64,000 bases of DNA from Aegilops tauschii subsp. strangulata. Taxonomy: Eukaryota > Streptophyta > Magnoliopsida > Poales > Poaceae. Below the pieces are notes generated by a model. The model saw only the letters and a list, made by a program, of their open reading frames with translations, ran no database searches and was not told the origin of the DNA. Positions 23,311-34,885 of this stretch are shown one piece after another. Every line of letters starts with the position of its first letter. Position 1 is the first letter of the stretch. The DNA is taken from positions 318,397,294-318,461,293 of the forward strand of contig NC_053037.3 in assembly GCF_002575655.3 (NCBI RefSeq), written 5' to 3'. The position numbers were made by a program, and so were the translations under genes.

Positions 23311-23829
23311 ATGACAGAAAATGGGCTTTTCGTCCTGGGCGGGCCGGAGACGCAGCTGCACGACATTCTTTGGGCCGTCCATGACGGAAAAAAACCGTGG
23401 TAGAAGCGAGGGCGAGGAAAATATCGAGGTGTTCCCGGTTACAATGGGTGGTCGGGGCCGAGCGATGCGCATTTCTCTCGTACACGCACGCGCGTGGGTG
23501 CGAGGCGTTGGGCTCTAATTGAACCCGAGCGAGGAGTTGGGCTCTAACTGAACCCGAGCGATTGCACTGCAGGCTATGCGTTACTGAACCCGAGCGATCG
23601 ATCGATGGCTGTTAACTGAACCCGATCGAGCGATTCCTTCGCTACTTCTGCTAACTGAAGCCGATCGATGCTGCCTCTGGATGAATAGTGAGGATTGCTG
23701 GGGGGGTTGGATGAACAGTTCTCGATGAGGGTGGATGAACAGGACCCCGTGGTGTTGCCTCTGGATGAACAGTCAGCGTTGTTGGGGGGTCTGGATGAAT
23801 AGTTCCCGGTGGGGGTGGATGAACAGGAC
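23311..23829. repeat. CACTA left subterminal array, outer part
   Basis: There are two repeat types. First, CTGAACCCGAGCGAT and variants about five times between 23515 and 23665. Second, TGGATGAACAG and variants six times between 23675 and 23829. No gene is seen. The array continues on the far side of the gypsy insert at 33836. The last five bases AGGAC are the gypsy target duplicate. Confidence 0.75.
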
Positions 23830-24281
23830 TGTCGGTGTCAGAACCGGCGGATCTCGGGTAGGGGGTCCCGAACTATGCGTCTAAGGCGGATGGTAACAGG
23901 AGGCGGGGGACACAATGTTTACCCAGGTTCGGGCCCTCTCGAAGGAGGTAATACCCTACTTCCTGCTTGATTGATCTTGATGATATGAGTATTACAAAAG
24001 TTGATCTACCGTGAGATCGTAGAGGCTAAACCTTAGAAGCTAGCCTATGATTATGATTGTTGTTGTCCTACGGACTAAACCCTCCGGTTTATATAGACAC
24101 CGGAGGGGGCTAGGGTTACACAGAGTTGGTTACAAGGGAGGAGATCTACATATCCGAATTGCCAAGCTTGCCTTCCACGCAAAGGAGAGTCCCACCGGAC
24201 ACGGGACGAAGTCTTCAATCTTGTATCTTCATAGTCCAACAGTCCGGCTGTCCGAGGACCCCCTAATCCAAGATTCCCTCA
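23830..24281 (-). repeat. 3' LTR of Tat element
   Basis: On the plus strand it runs TGTCGGTGTCAGAACCGG to AGATTCCCTCA. The TATA-like tract TTTATATA is at 24088-24095. Compared with the partner LTR it lacks a 19-bp stretch near position 33778, where a short GTCCG-flanked word is doubled in the partner. The polypurine tract is 24282-24295 (minus). Confidence 0.93.
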
Positions 24282-24595
24282 GTAGCCCCCGAACCAGGCT
24301 TCAATGACGATGAGTCCGGCGCGCAGATTGTCTTCGGCATTGCAAGGCGGGTTCTTCCCCAAGTTCTGAGTACCTGTCGAGTAGTGTCCGGCTTCCACTC
24401 CTCGGCTTCTGTGCCTAATAACGGCTATCCTCCATGTGTCGAGCGAATGCGAGAAGTCGGGGCATTTTTTCACTTGCCACCCTAACCATGTGAGTAAATC
24501 GTCTATTTAAAGAGACGGGGATCCTCAGATCCAGATCACACCATCCTCCCACAGCGAGCATCCATCGGAGAGCGCCCGGAAAAATCCATTCCATC

Positions 24596-27376
24596 ATGGC
24601 CGACCATCGATGCTCCTCCTCTCGCTCCCGTAGCCCTAAGCCAGGCAATTGGAAGAAGTGTTCCATTCCCCACAGCCAATTAGTAGAGTTACAAACCCAG
24701 GGGTTTCTCCCTCCTGCGTATATGGTCCCCGTCCGAGCCGGATTAGCCACTTACATTGGCGGGGAGCAAGCAGAGAGCTTTCCCAACCCATCCATGGGGG
24801 AGCGGGTATGCCTTGTCCCTTACTTATTGAGGGGACTTGGATTTCCAATCCATCCGTTCCTCCGCGGGCTCCTGGAGTTCTACGGCCTCCAGCTGCATAA
24901 CCTTACTCCCGCCTCCATCTTACACATCGCTGGCTACGTCGCCCTTTGCGAGCTGTTTTTGGGTTGCGAAGCTCATTTCGAGCTATGGAAGAGGCTATTC
25001 TACCTCGTACCCCATACACAGGAGGGGTCAATATATCAAGTGGGCGGAGCCGAGATATGGCGCATCACCGAGACCGGATACCTGTCCGGTACTCCGAAGA
25101 AGACGTCTGAAGACTGGCCTTAAGAGTGGTTTTATATGGAGGACGTCCCCCTTCCGAACCCTATTTGGATGGGCCTTCCTGAGTTTAATAACGCCCCTTT
25201 GAAGAAACGCTGCAGCTGGCGCCCTCGGAGCCCCCAGGAGGAAGATAACAGAGAGGTCCTTTACCTGATGGGCCGGATAAAGACGCTGGCCAGATCAGGA
25301 TTGACAATAGTAGAGGTTATGTCAATATGTATAATGCGGGGGGTGCAGCCACTTCAATATCAGGGACAACCCATGTGGCACTTCAATGGAGAAGACGATG
25401 CCACCCGCTGTGGTCATAAAGGTCCGGACTCCGTCGCTGCTCTAGCGAAAATACTGTCCGATTTATATAAAGGGGAGGAAGAGGAGTTCGTCCGCATTAA
25501 GCCACGGGATGGATTCTGCATGTACAACCCCCCAAGCAGGGTGAGCTGCTACTTTTTACTCCGAACCTTCCCGCATTCTTCGTCGTAAGTATTTACCTTG
25601 CTATTTCATAGCAGGAACTGCGAAAAGCTGTGAGGGAGGTTCACAGCCCGCCTCCGCAACCAGAGGACCCTTACCGGGCCCTCGACCCCAGACTCGAAGA
25701 AGATCCGGACACATTTGTGGAGCTCATCGACAGGACGTTATATCAATTAAGCTGCAACGGTGCCTTGGTGGCCATCATAGCCGATTATCCTGCACTACTC
25801 CCTGCATCGCATGTAAGTACAACCGGAGTCCCAACTTCCGAGAAGGATCCCTTTTTTTGCAGTTCACCTACCGCACACATATGGTGTCTTACAGGGAAGG
25901 TCCTCGAAACGCCATGCCGAACCCGCAGTGACTCACCAACAAGGGGCACCGAAACCGGGTAGGCTTAAAAGGAAGGCGGTCAGGACTGAGACACCGTCGC
26001 AGAGGTATGAGAAAGAACCCCGCTCCGTGGTTGTCGTCTTGTAAAATAACGTTCATGTTTCCTAGCAGGAAAAACGCTCGCCGGACCATATCCGGAGAGC
26101 CTGCCGGCCACGCCTCCACCAGCTGGGCTCTAGAGCCGGACTTAGAGGCAGACGCTAACGTGGGGTCAACACCGGACGTTCCCCCTATAGAGGATGCGGA
26201 TAGGCTGTCCGCTACGAATTCCGAAGTGGAGAGTGCCATGAATCACAAGCGTCGCCGGGCCGTACTCCGCGACGCTTGTTTCTCCCAAGAGGCGTTCGAT
26301 GCCTTCAACTCAGGAGATGCGTACATCCGAGCTGCTCAAGATGGTCTTGCCAAAGCCACGGACCAGTATGTAAGGGATATACGAGTAAGAAAATCTAATA
26401 ATTATGTATATCAGTAGCCCCTAAGACTTGAAACAGTTGGCACAACTGATTTGAGGATCATTGTTTGCGTAGGTTCTTACGGAGAAGAATACCCAGTTGT
26501 CTCAAGAGCTGGAGGAGTGAAAAGCCCAGCTACGGGCCGCAGTTGCCGCAATGAAGGAGTCCGAGAAGGCCCCTTCTGGTAACACTTGTTTCTGTCGAAA
26601 AGAATGACATGCACCAGTTAGTATTCGGCATGAATGCAAATCTAACAATAGATTCTGCAGATGATCCCGGAGTGAATCCGGAGGTCGTGCGAGGGGATGA
26701 GCAACATGCTCAACGACAGCTAAAGGCTGGCGAGCGCGTGCTTACGCGGGTTAGGCGGGAGAAAAACGATCTGCAAGATGCCAATACCCGGCTGGGCGTT
26801 GAACTGAAAGATGTTCGGGCCCAGCTTGTTGACTCTGTAAAGGAGAATAAGAGGCTTCGACGCGGCATTTTCAGTAAGTGCTTGAACGAACTTTTATAGA
26901 GTTCAGCGAAGAAACCGGCTAACAGAGTTATATCTGTAGGTATGTTGACGGGTCGTCCCGCGGAGGAGATGCCCGGGTCTGCGGGTGATCTTCTGCCAGA
27001 GCTCTCACAACTGCGCAAACAAGTACGGCAGGTGATGCAGGGCGTTGCCCAAGCCTTGTGGCCATCCGCCTCCCTGCCAGGAGGCATGGGGGAGCTTGTA
27101 GAGATGCTCAAGGGAGCGCGGCGGCACTTCCGATTATGGAAGATATCAGCCTGCCGACAAGGTGCAAGGGAAGCCTGGGCCATGGTGAAGACGCGATATA
27201 CCAAGGCTGACCCGAACCACATGGCCGAGGTCGGACCTGTGGGGTCTGATGGGAAAGAGATCCCCGTCAGTTTGGTATATGACCAGGTGAAATTAGCCGC
27301 AAAGTATTCCCAACAGGATTGTAGGCTAGACAGCCTGTTGGATGGTATAGAAGAAGAATTTAGTCAGGCTAAGTGA
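24596..27376 (+). pseudogene. Seven-exon antisense gene of Tat element
   Basis: This gene lies on the strand opposite to pol, between pol and the 3' LTR. Exons with GT/AG borders that keep frame: 24596-25540, 25614-25812, 25895-26004, 26069-26369, 26473-26579, 26661-26873 and 26940-27376. Exon 1 holds the plant gypsy-type transposon domain (LRGLGFPIHPFLRGLLEFYG, HNLTPASILHIAGYVALCEL). Exon 3 is basic (GRLKRKAVR). Exon 6 is coiled-coil-like (GERVLTRVRREKNDLQDANT). Exon 7 has GARRHFRLWKISACRQGARE, shared with 2605-3006. Two nonsense codons break it: TAA at 25121-25123 and TGA at 26518-26520. The role is unknown; nuclear localisation is only suggested by the basic run. Confidence 0.8.
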
Positions 27377-28193
27377 CTATGTACTTCAAGTGACATATAT
27401 TTGTCCCTAGCCGGATTGTAAATCATTTGTCATGGCGGACCTTTTCGCTTCGACCTCCGGACCCGACAGACCGGAGTGTATCCGAATACCCGCTCAGTTA
27501 TGTAAAAACCGAGGTACGCGTGGAAACCAGACGTAGGGGTCATAAGTGCTTGAATAGACAAGTACCCAACTAGTTATGTTATATTACATGGATAGTAAGA
27601 AACATCTTCCAGGGAGAATAGTTCCGTTAAGGGTTCCTTTCCCTGGGTATGCATGCATTAATGTGCATGTCCGAACTGCGAAAAGAGACGCAGGATATAA
27701 ACATCTGGGGGCATGTATTACAATAAATAAAAGTCAACTTTTGTTCACCGACCGAATATTCCCTTAAGAACGCTAGCTTTCGGCTTCACCCAGTCTGAGG
27801 TACACATCCGGCTGACCCGACAGTAACAATCGCAGAGGTGCTCCCCTTATGCCCTAGCCAAATTAATGGGAACGTAGGGCATAAACACAAGAGCCAGGCA
27901 ACCCAGCTTGGCCAAAACTTAAGTCATATCGATGCATATAATGGCGAAGAAAAGGTACATGTGGAAAAGTAACACATGTGCGGGGGGCATAAAGCCCGGA
28001 ACATAGTTATATTAAGCTTCTCTATAAGAAGCCCCCAGGTATGATGAGCACACCTAGCGCGTCAAGATTGTGTAGTCAAGACACATTTTAACCTTTTAAG
28101 GCTGTGAGGAAAAAAGGGAAGAAAGAAAGAAAAGACAGGTAACAGATATATAAAAAATTGACGGAGGTAAGGAGACGAACACAGAGTCCGGCA
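27377..28193. other. Non-coding spacer between antisense gene and pol
   Basis: This separates the 3' ends of two convergent genes: the antisense gene stops at 27376 and pol stops at 28194. No domain, repeat or RNA gene is visible. A polyadenylation signal for either transcript could lie here; AATAAA at about 27722-27731 on the plus strand is a candidate for the antisense gene. Confidence 0.5.
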
Positions 28194-29705
28194 CTAGGCA
28201 TAGAACCTTCGGAGTCTGGCTGCGTTCCATGGGTTTGGCTCGAGTCGATTGTCCGATGCATCCCGCACACGGTACGCTCCACCGGTCAGAACTTGGTCAA
28301 TAACGAAGGGACCTTCCCATTTGGGCTTGAGCTTGTTCTTTTTCTTCTCCAGTAGGCGTAGAACGAGTTCGCCAACGTTATAAGTTTTGGCCCGTACTTC
28401 TCTGCTTTGATACCGTCGAGCCTGTTGCTGATAGAATGCTGAGCGGGCTTTTGCCACGTCACGCCCCTCCTCCAGAGCGTCCAAACTGTCCTGCCGATCA
28501 AGCTCGGCTTCTTTCTCTTCGTACATGCGCACTCGAGGTGAGTCATGGATTATGTCGCAGGGCAGTACCGCCTCTGCGCCGTACACCATAAAGAACGGTG
28601 TGTATCCGGTAGTGCGATTCGGCGTGGTCCGCAGCCCCCATAGTACGGAGTCGAGCTCCTCGACCCAGTGCGTATCTGATTCCTTCAAGGATCGCACTAA
28701 TCTGGGTTTAATGCCGCTCATGATAAGACCATTTGCTCACTCGACTTGACCATTAGTTTGCGGGTGATAGATAGAGGCATAATCGAGCTTAATGCCCATG
28801 TTGCTGCAGCAAGTTTTTACCTTGTCGGCTGTAAAGTTCGAGCCGTTATCGGTGATGATGCTCTGGGGGACGCTGTAACGGTGTACAACCCCGGATATAA
28901 AGTCTATCATTGGTCTGGACTTAGCCGTTTTAACTGGTTTGGCTTCTACCCATTTGGTGAATTTATCCACCATGACCAATAGGTATTTTTTCTTATGGCT
29001 TCCCCCTTTAAGGGGTCCGACCATATCAAGCCCCCAGACCGCAAAGGGCCAAGTAATGGGGATTGTTTGGAGAGCGGTAGGTGGCATATGGCTTTGGTTC
29101 GCAAAAAGCTGGCAACCGACGCAATGTTGAACGAGGTCCTGTGCGTCTGCTCGGGCTGTCGGCCAGTAAAAACCTGTCCAGAAGGCCTTGCTTACAAGGG
29201 CCCGAGCTGCGACGTGGTGGCCGCCAAGTCCAGCATGAATTTCTGCCAAAAGTTGCCGTCCTTCTTCTTCGGAGATGCACCTTTGAAGTACTCCGGTAGC
29301 GCTTTTCTTATAAAGCTCTCCCTCGTGGACCTTGTAGGCTTTAGACCGCCGCACAATGCAACGTGCCTCGTTTGGGTCCTTAGGGAGCTCTTGCCTAGTT
29401 AGGTAGGCCAAGAAGGGTTCTGTCCACGGGGCGATGACAGCCATAATCACGTGGGCTGAAGGCGTTATTTCGGTGGCGGAGCCTCCGATTACGTCAGAGT
29501 GTTCGGTATCTGATGTTGTGGCCAGGTCCGGACTGTTGTTGCCGGTCTCTCCTTCCCATACCACGGATGGCTTAAACAGCCTTTCCAAGAAGATATTAGG
29601 TGGGACAGGGTCGCGCTTAGCACCGATGCGGGCGAGGATATCCGCCGCTTGATTGTTTTCCCGGACCACATGGTGGAATTCAAGCCCCTCGAACCGAGCT
29701 GACAT
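28194..29705 (-). pseudogene. Tat pol: RNase H end and integrase
   Basis: Minus-strand frames 28737-29705 and 28194-28721 are the same frame, split by a TGA in the motif NGQVE(stop)ANG, where Arg is usual. The RNase H tail (HHVVRENNQAADILARIGA) is followed by the integrase zinc region (H..H then CVGCQLFA), the catalytic core (GLDMVGPLKGG, FTKWVEA, IITDNGSNFTA, YHPQTNGQVE) and a C-terminal region (AKTYNVGELVLRLLEKKKNK, WEGPFVIDQVLTGGAYRVRD, ending LRRFYA). The D-D-E core residues are present (D of DMVG, D of TDNG, E of QVE). Integrase inserts the DNA copy. Confidence 0.88.
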
Positions 29706-31329
29706 TTTGAGGACGGCGTGCGGTAAGCCGCCATTTTTGGGTCCTTGGCGTCAAAGTCTCCATTTATTTGAGATATTAGAAGGTTCGAATCCCCATGCAC
29801 CTCTAGGCGTTGAATGCCCATGGAGACTGCTATCCGGAGACCATGCAATAGGGCCTCATATTCTGCTGCATTGGAGTCTGTGTATAATATTTGGAGTACG
29901 TATTGGACTGTATCTCCGGTGGGGGATGTCAGGACGACGCCTGCCCCCAGACCAGCCAGCATCTTAGAGCCGTCAAAGTGCATGATCCAATTGGAGTACG
30001 CACCGTACTCTTTAGGGAGTACGGCTTCTGTCCATTCGGCCACGAAATCAGCCAGTACTTGTGACTTAATGGCTCGCCGTGGTTTGTATGTTATGTCGAA
30101 CGGGAGGAGCTCAATAGCCCATTTAGCAATCCGGCCCGTGGCATCACGGTTATTTATTATGTCGTTGAGTGGTACTTCAGAGGCCACCGTAATTGAACAC
30201 TCTTGAAAGTAGTGTCGTAATTTCCGGGATGCCATGAAGACCGCGTATGCTATCTTTTGATAATGTGGGTACCGTGATTTGCATGGAGTGAGGACAGTGG
30301 ATGCATAGTATACCGGTTTTTGAAGTGGGAACTTATGTCCGTCCATCTCTCGTTCGACGACGAGGATTGCGATTACGACTTGGTGTGTTGCCGCTATATA
30401 TAACAGCATTGGTTCGCCGACATTTGGCGCGGCCAAGATTGGGTTGGTGGCCAAAATGGCTTTTATTTCTTCCAATCCGGCTATGGCCGCATCCGTCCAC
30501 TCGAATTGTTCAGTGCGTTGAAGAAGGCGATAAAGGGGTAGTGCCTTTTCTCCTAATCGGAAGATAAAGCGGCTTAATGTAGCCACGCATCCAGTTAATT
30601 TCTAGATTTTCTTGAGGTCTGTTGGGATGGCCAACTGTGACAGAGCTCGGATTTTAGCCGGATTTGCTTCAATTCCTCTACTGGAGACGATGAAGCCCAC
30701 GAGCTTTCCGGCGGGCACGCTGAAAACGCATTTTTCCGGATTGAGCTTGATGTCATATGTTCAGAGATTGTCGAACGTGAGCCTCAAGTCGTCTATTAAG
30801 GATTCGACGTGTGTGGTTTTAATGACCACATCGTCTATGTATGCCTCCACTGTTTGCCAATTTGTGTTTCCAGGCATGTCTGAATCATGCGTTGATAGGT
30901 TGCACCGGCGTTTTTGAGCCCGAAAGGCATGGTGTTAAAACAGAAGGGGCCGTATGGAGTGATAAATGCCGTTGCGGCTTGATCGGATTCCACCATCTTA
31001 ATTTGATGGTATCCGGAGTATGCGTCGAGGAAACACAATGAGTCGTGTCCTGCGGTAGCATCGATAATTTGATCAATGCGGGGGAGGGGGAAGGGATCCT
31101 TGGGGCAAGCCTTGTTAAGGTCCTTGAAATCGACACATAGGCGCCAGGATTTGTCCTTCTTTGGTACCATCACCAGGTTTGCTAGCCAGTCCAGATGTTT
31201 TATTTCTCTAATGAATCCGGCCTCAAGTAACTTGGCTAGCTCTTCTCCCATGGCTTGTCGCTTAGGCTCGGAGAAACGCCGAAGAGTCTGCTTGACCGGT
31301 TTGAACCCCTTTAGAATGTTAAGGCTATG
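29706..31329 (-). pseudogene. Tat pol: reverse transcriptase and RNase H
   Basis: RT begins near 31320 (KPVKQTLRRFSEPKRQAM) and shows WRLCVDFKDLNKACPKDPFP, LCFLDAYSGYHQIKM and FCFNTMPFGLKNAGATYQ, then the catalytic box AYIDDVVIK at 30821-30847. A one-base shift sits just before this box (about 30855), and stops occur near 30760 and 30602. The RNase H block reads IMHFDGSK, TDSNAAEYEALLHGL and LEVHGDSNLLISQING, retaining the D-E-D residues. A frame change near 29730 separates it from the next block. Tat elements are reported to carry a second, archaeal-type RNase H; this block may be that one (inference). Confidence 0.88.
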
Positions 31330-32139
31330 CTAGGCCAGTCTGCGTGGGATTCCTGGCATGTCTGAAGGATGCCAGGCGAAGATGTCCCAATTCTCGCGCA
31401 AGAACTCCCGCAGTGCGGCATCTACTGTGGGGTTTAAATGTGCCCTGATGGATGCTGTTTTTGTAGGGTCCGTTGGGTGGACTTGGAATTTGTCTATTTC
31501 GTCCACTGGTTTAAAAGAGGTGGACTTGGGTCTTTTGTCGAGTATCACGTCGTTCCTGTCCACTGTGGAGCGCAGCGCAGTTAGTTCTTCGGCCGCAAGG
31601 GCTTTGGATAACGCCTCGAGGGCTAGTGTGGCGGTTTTATTTTCGGCGCGGAGTGCTATGTCCGGATCACTAGCTAGAGTGATGATTCCATTGGGCCCGG
31701 GCATTTTGAGCTTCATGTACCCATAATGGGGTATAGCTTGGAAGATCGTGAATGCCTCCCACCCTAAAAGGGCGTGGTATCCACTACTGAACGGGGCCAC
31801 TTGGAATGTGTTTTCTTCGGACCTATAATTCTCCGGCGTGCCGAATACCACATCTAGTGTGATTTTTCCTGCACATTGTGCCTCCCGACTAGGGATGATT
31901 CCTCTGAAGGTCGTGCTGCTATGCTCAATGCGGCTCTTGTCTATTTCCATTTTTCGAGGAGTCTCCTCATAGATGAGGTTTAATCCGCTGCCACTGTCCA
32001 TGAGCACTTTAGTAAGCCGGAAGTCGTCCACAATTGGACTAAGGACCAAGGCGGCTGGTGCTCGGGCTGTTCGGAATTTAGGTTCATCACTGGCATTGAA
32101 TGTCATAGCCGTATCGCTCCATGGATTTATTGCTGCCAC
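31330..32139 (-). pseudogene. Tat aspartic protease region
   Basis: The open minus frame (269 codons) contains the DSG protease motif in VLMDSGSGLNLIYEETPRKM (about 31960-32020) and the flap-side GYHALLGWEAFTIFQAIPHY, then a linker (TSFKPVDEIDKFQVHPTDPT) leading into RT with WDIFAWHPSDMPGIPR. A stop at 31330-31332 separates it from RT in the same strand. It would cleave the gag-pol polyprotein. Confidence 0.85.
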
Positions 32140-33315
32140 GTGGCAGACTTCGGCAAGGCTGCGGGGTGCTCGCTTGCGCCTATTATTTCAGGCGAAGGTC
32201 TCGAAGACTGTCAATACTGTATTGTTATTTTCCACGGGATGGTGCTCTGTTGTATTGTTGATGAGGATATCCTCGCCGCTCTTGGCCACCTGGCGGAGTA
32301 TCCAACATGCTCTAAGGCTATGTGTTGGTATGGTATCCGCTGTACTGTGAATTTTGCATGGCCCATTGAGCCATCCCTCCAATACAGTTCCACGCCCTGT
32401 AGTGGGCTTTGGTTTCTTTGTAATTGGATCGGGTGACTTACGAGAGTACACCCTTTTAGTTCGGACGGGCGGTTTAGTGAGAGCCGGAGGATCCTAGAAT
32501 TTTGGTTGGGTTTTCCAGGTGCTTTCCATGGCACAGTACTTCCGTACTATGGCCGCCAAGTTAGCGAAGTGTGCTATGTCACGGTGACTTATGGCGTTGA
32601 GGATTCCCTTGTCCGTACAATTTTTGCAAAAGAATGAAATTGCATCTTCCTCGCGACAGTCCTTGACCTTGCTCATTACAAGGAGGAATCTGGCCCAATA
32701 GTGATGTACTGTCTCTTGGGGCTCTTTTCTAATGTGGGAAAGATCACTTATATCTGGGTTGGTGGGTAGATTTAGGTCCGAACCCTGACCCGATCTGAGA
32801 CCCAGGGGCGGAGGAGTTTCCGAGCTTGGCAGTTCGGGCTCCGGGATGTTGCCCAATAGGTCTGGCCCGCTGTCTGATTCTAGGTTCAAAGCTTGGGCCA
32901 CATCCTCCCGTAGACGGGTATCCGGCTCGGAGAGCTCGGGAATCCGGACATAGTTCGTCCTCAAGATAGAGGAAGAATCGTTGCGTTGCTCCTCCACCAC
33001 CGCTATCTGATGGGTGACCGGCGGAGAGTTAATCTCCCTTTGGTCGGGTTTAAGCCTGATCCAATCATAGTCTGTAGCGACTCCCAAGGCGGCGATGCGA
33101 TCCAAGAGCTCGTTCAAGGAAGAGAGCTCCATTGGATCCATCTGCTCGGCGAATCCCGAGCTGACATGGAGGCTGTTTTTGATGACCCGAGAAGTCATCG
33201 TCGGCGCAACGGCCGAACGGGCGGTCATGACGAAGCCACCTAGTCGGAGAGTTTGGCCTATAGCCAGGGCTCCCCTAGAGGTGATGTTGTCCTTGACAAC
33301 AAGACGAGCCATCAA
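32140..33315 (-). pseudogene. Tat gag, decayed
   Basis: The ORF starts at 33315 (MMARLVVKDNITSRGALAIG). Its capsid-like domain is near the low-coordinate end: QETVHHYWARFLLVMSKVKD, EDAISFFCKNCTDKGILNAI, ending at a stop at 32494. The following frames (32188-32534) hold the basic nucleocapsid-to-protease linker with further shifts. No complete CCHC knuckle is visible. It lies directly downstream of the 5' LTR and PBS in element orientation, as gag should. Confidence 0.75.
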
Positions 33316-33340
33316 GCCTTATGGTGACGGCACAGTCGAA

Positions 33341-33359
33341 CTCTCAATGAAAGCACCAA
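33341..33359 (-). other. Probable primer-binding site of Tat element
   Basis: The minus strand reads TTGGTGCTTTCATTGAGAG immediately after the LTR end GACACCGACA. The position is right for a PBS; I cannot name the tRNA from memory with confidence. Confidence 0.5.
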
Positions 33360-33830
33360 TGTCGGTGTCAAAACCGGCGGATCTCGGGAAGGGGGTCCCG
33401 AACTGTGCGTCTAAGGCGGATGGTAACAGGAGGCGGGGGACACAATGTTTACCCAGGTTCAGGCCCTCTCGATGGAGGTAATACCCTACTTCCTGCTTGA
33501 TTGATCTTGATGATATGAGTATTACAAGAGTTGATCTACCACGAGATCATAGAGGCTAAACCCTAGAAGCTAGCCTATGATTATGATTGTTGTTGTCCTA
33601 CAGACTAAACCCTCCGGTTTATATAGACACCGGAGGGGGCTAGGGTTACACAGAGTCGGTTAGAAGGGAGGAGATCTACATATCCGAATTGCCAAGCTTG
33701 CCTTCCACGCAAAGGAGAGTCCCACCCGGACACGGGACGAAGTCTTCAATCTTGTATCTTCATAGTCCAACAGTCCGACCAAAGTATATAGTCCGGCTGT
33801 CCGAGGATCCCCTAATCCAGGACTCCCTCA
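33360..33830 (-). repeat. 5' LTR of Tat element
   Basis: On the plus strand it runs TGTCGGTGTCAAAACCGG to CCAGGACTCCCTCA. The TATA-like tract is at 33618-33625. It is the promoter-bearing copy for the sense transcript (minus strand). Confidence 0.93.
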
Positions 33831-33835
33831 AGGAC

Positions 33836-34185
33836 CCCGTGGTGTTGCCTCTGGATGAACAGGACCCCGATCGATCGAGCCGGTTGGGGCTGGATGAACA
33901 GGACCCCGTGGAGGGCTCGATGAACAGGACCACCCCGTGGAGGGCTGGATGAACAGTAGACGGTGGAGGGCTGGATGAACAGTAGCCCGTGGAGGGGTGG
34001 TTGAACAGGAGACCATGGAGAGGGCTGGTTGAACAGTAGCCGGTAGAGTAGCGCGCGGTGGAGGCTGGATGAACAGGAGCCGGTGGATGAACAGTCAAAG
34101 GTGGAGGCTGGAGGAGGTCGACGGTGGATGAACAGTAGCCCGTGGAGGCTGGAGGGGGGTCGGCGATGGAGATGAACAGTATCCC
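33836..34185. repeat. CACTA left subterminal array, inner part
   Basis: About eleven more copies of CTGGATGAACAG, followed by AGGACCCCGTGGAGGG or TAGCCCGTGGAGG, with 25-40 bp spacing. The bases AGGACCCCGTGGTG directly after the gypsy LTR restore the array interrupted at 23829. The long minus-strand frames here are artefacts of the repeat. Confidence 0.75.
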
Positions 34186-34480
34186 GTGGAGTCCCGTTTT
34201 GCAGTACGCCACACCCCTCCCGATGAACATGACCCCCGTTTCGACCATAGCGCTCCAACACAAGTCCGTTTCCTCCATTTTGCGGTACGCCACACCCCTC
34301 CCGATGAACAGGACCCCCGTTTCGACTGTAGGAGGTCCGTTTCCTCCGTTTTGCGGTACGCCAGACCCCTCCCGATGAATAGGATCCTATTTCGAACGTG
34401 GCCGGTCGAAGACAAGGCCGTTTCCTCTGTTCTGCGGTACGCCAGGCCTCGTTTCCATCGGCTGTTCCGTCCAAGCCGGT
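34186..34480 (+). repeat. Four direct repeats of about 75-80 bp in CACTA
   Basis: The unit consensus starts CCGTTTCCTCCGTTTTGCGG, continues TACGCCACACCCCTCCCGA and ends with a TGAACAGGACCCCCGTTTCG block. Copies start near 34192, 34267, 34342 and 34422. The TGAACAGGACCCC word links the unit to the TGGATGAACAG subterminal array on its left, so this may be an evolved form of it. Frames on both strands are artefacts. Confidence 0.75.
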
Positions 34481-34885
34481 TTGCTCCCACGTGTTTCGTT
34501 GCCTCCCGATGAACACGACGCATTCCGTTGCCTCCCCATGAACACGACGACGACGTAGTTTCTTCGTTCTGACCCAGCCATGTACATGAGCCCTGGCCGT
34601 ACGTATGCGCGAGTAGGCGTTCGAGACCCTGCCCGTATGTACGTACGTGGCCGTATTTTCTTTCTTGCACACTGGCCGTTGTACGTACGTGTACATCCTA
34701 CGTGCACGCCTCTACTACGACATGTGCGCGCCTCTACATCGACCAGTATGTACGTACACGTTCGCGACCAGAATGAAAACACTACGTACGCTTCGACCAG
34801 GTGGGTCCCGACTGTCAGGCACTTCCTTGCCTGCGAAGATGTAGCTGGTGGGTCCCAGCAGTCAGGGGGGCGAATCATTTTTTTG
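34481..34885. other. CACTA spacer rich in ACGTACGT words
   Basis: No gene is seen. The stretch 34600-34800 has many GTACGTACGT/ACGTACG palindromes that make overlapping frames on both strands. It leads into the module repeats at about 34835. Confidence 0.6.

Larger units (their letters stand above)
23830..33830 (-). mobile_element. Full-length Tat-lineage gypsy element (10,001 bp)
   Basis: Both LTRs are present (452 and 471 bp) and a perfect 5-bp target duplication AGGAC flanks it (23825-23829, 33831-33835). In element orientation (minus): 5' LTR 33830-33360, PBS next to it, gag 33315-32211, protease, RT, RNase H and integrase to 28194, spacer, then a gene on the opposite strand (24596-27376), PPT and 3' LTR 24281-23830. 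I count about 15 substitutions plus a 19-bp and a 1-bp indel between the LTRs, roughly 3 percent, so the insertion is probably of the order of one to two million years old under usual grass rates. All sense domains carry stops or shifts. Confidence 0.93.
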
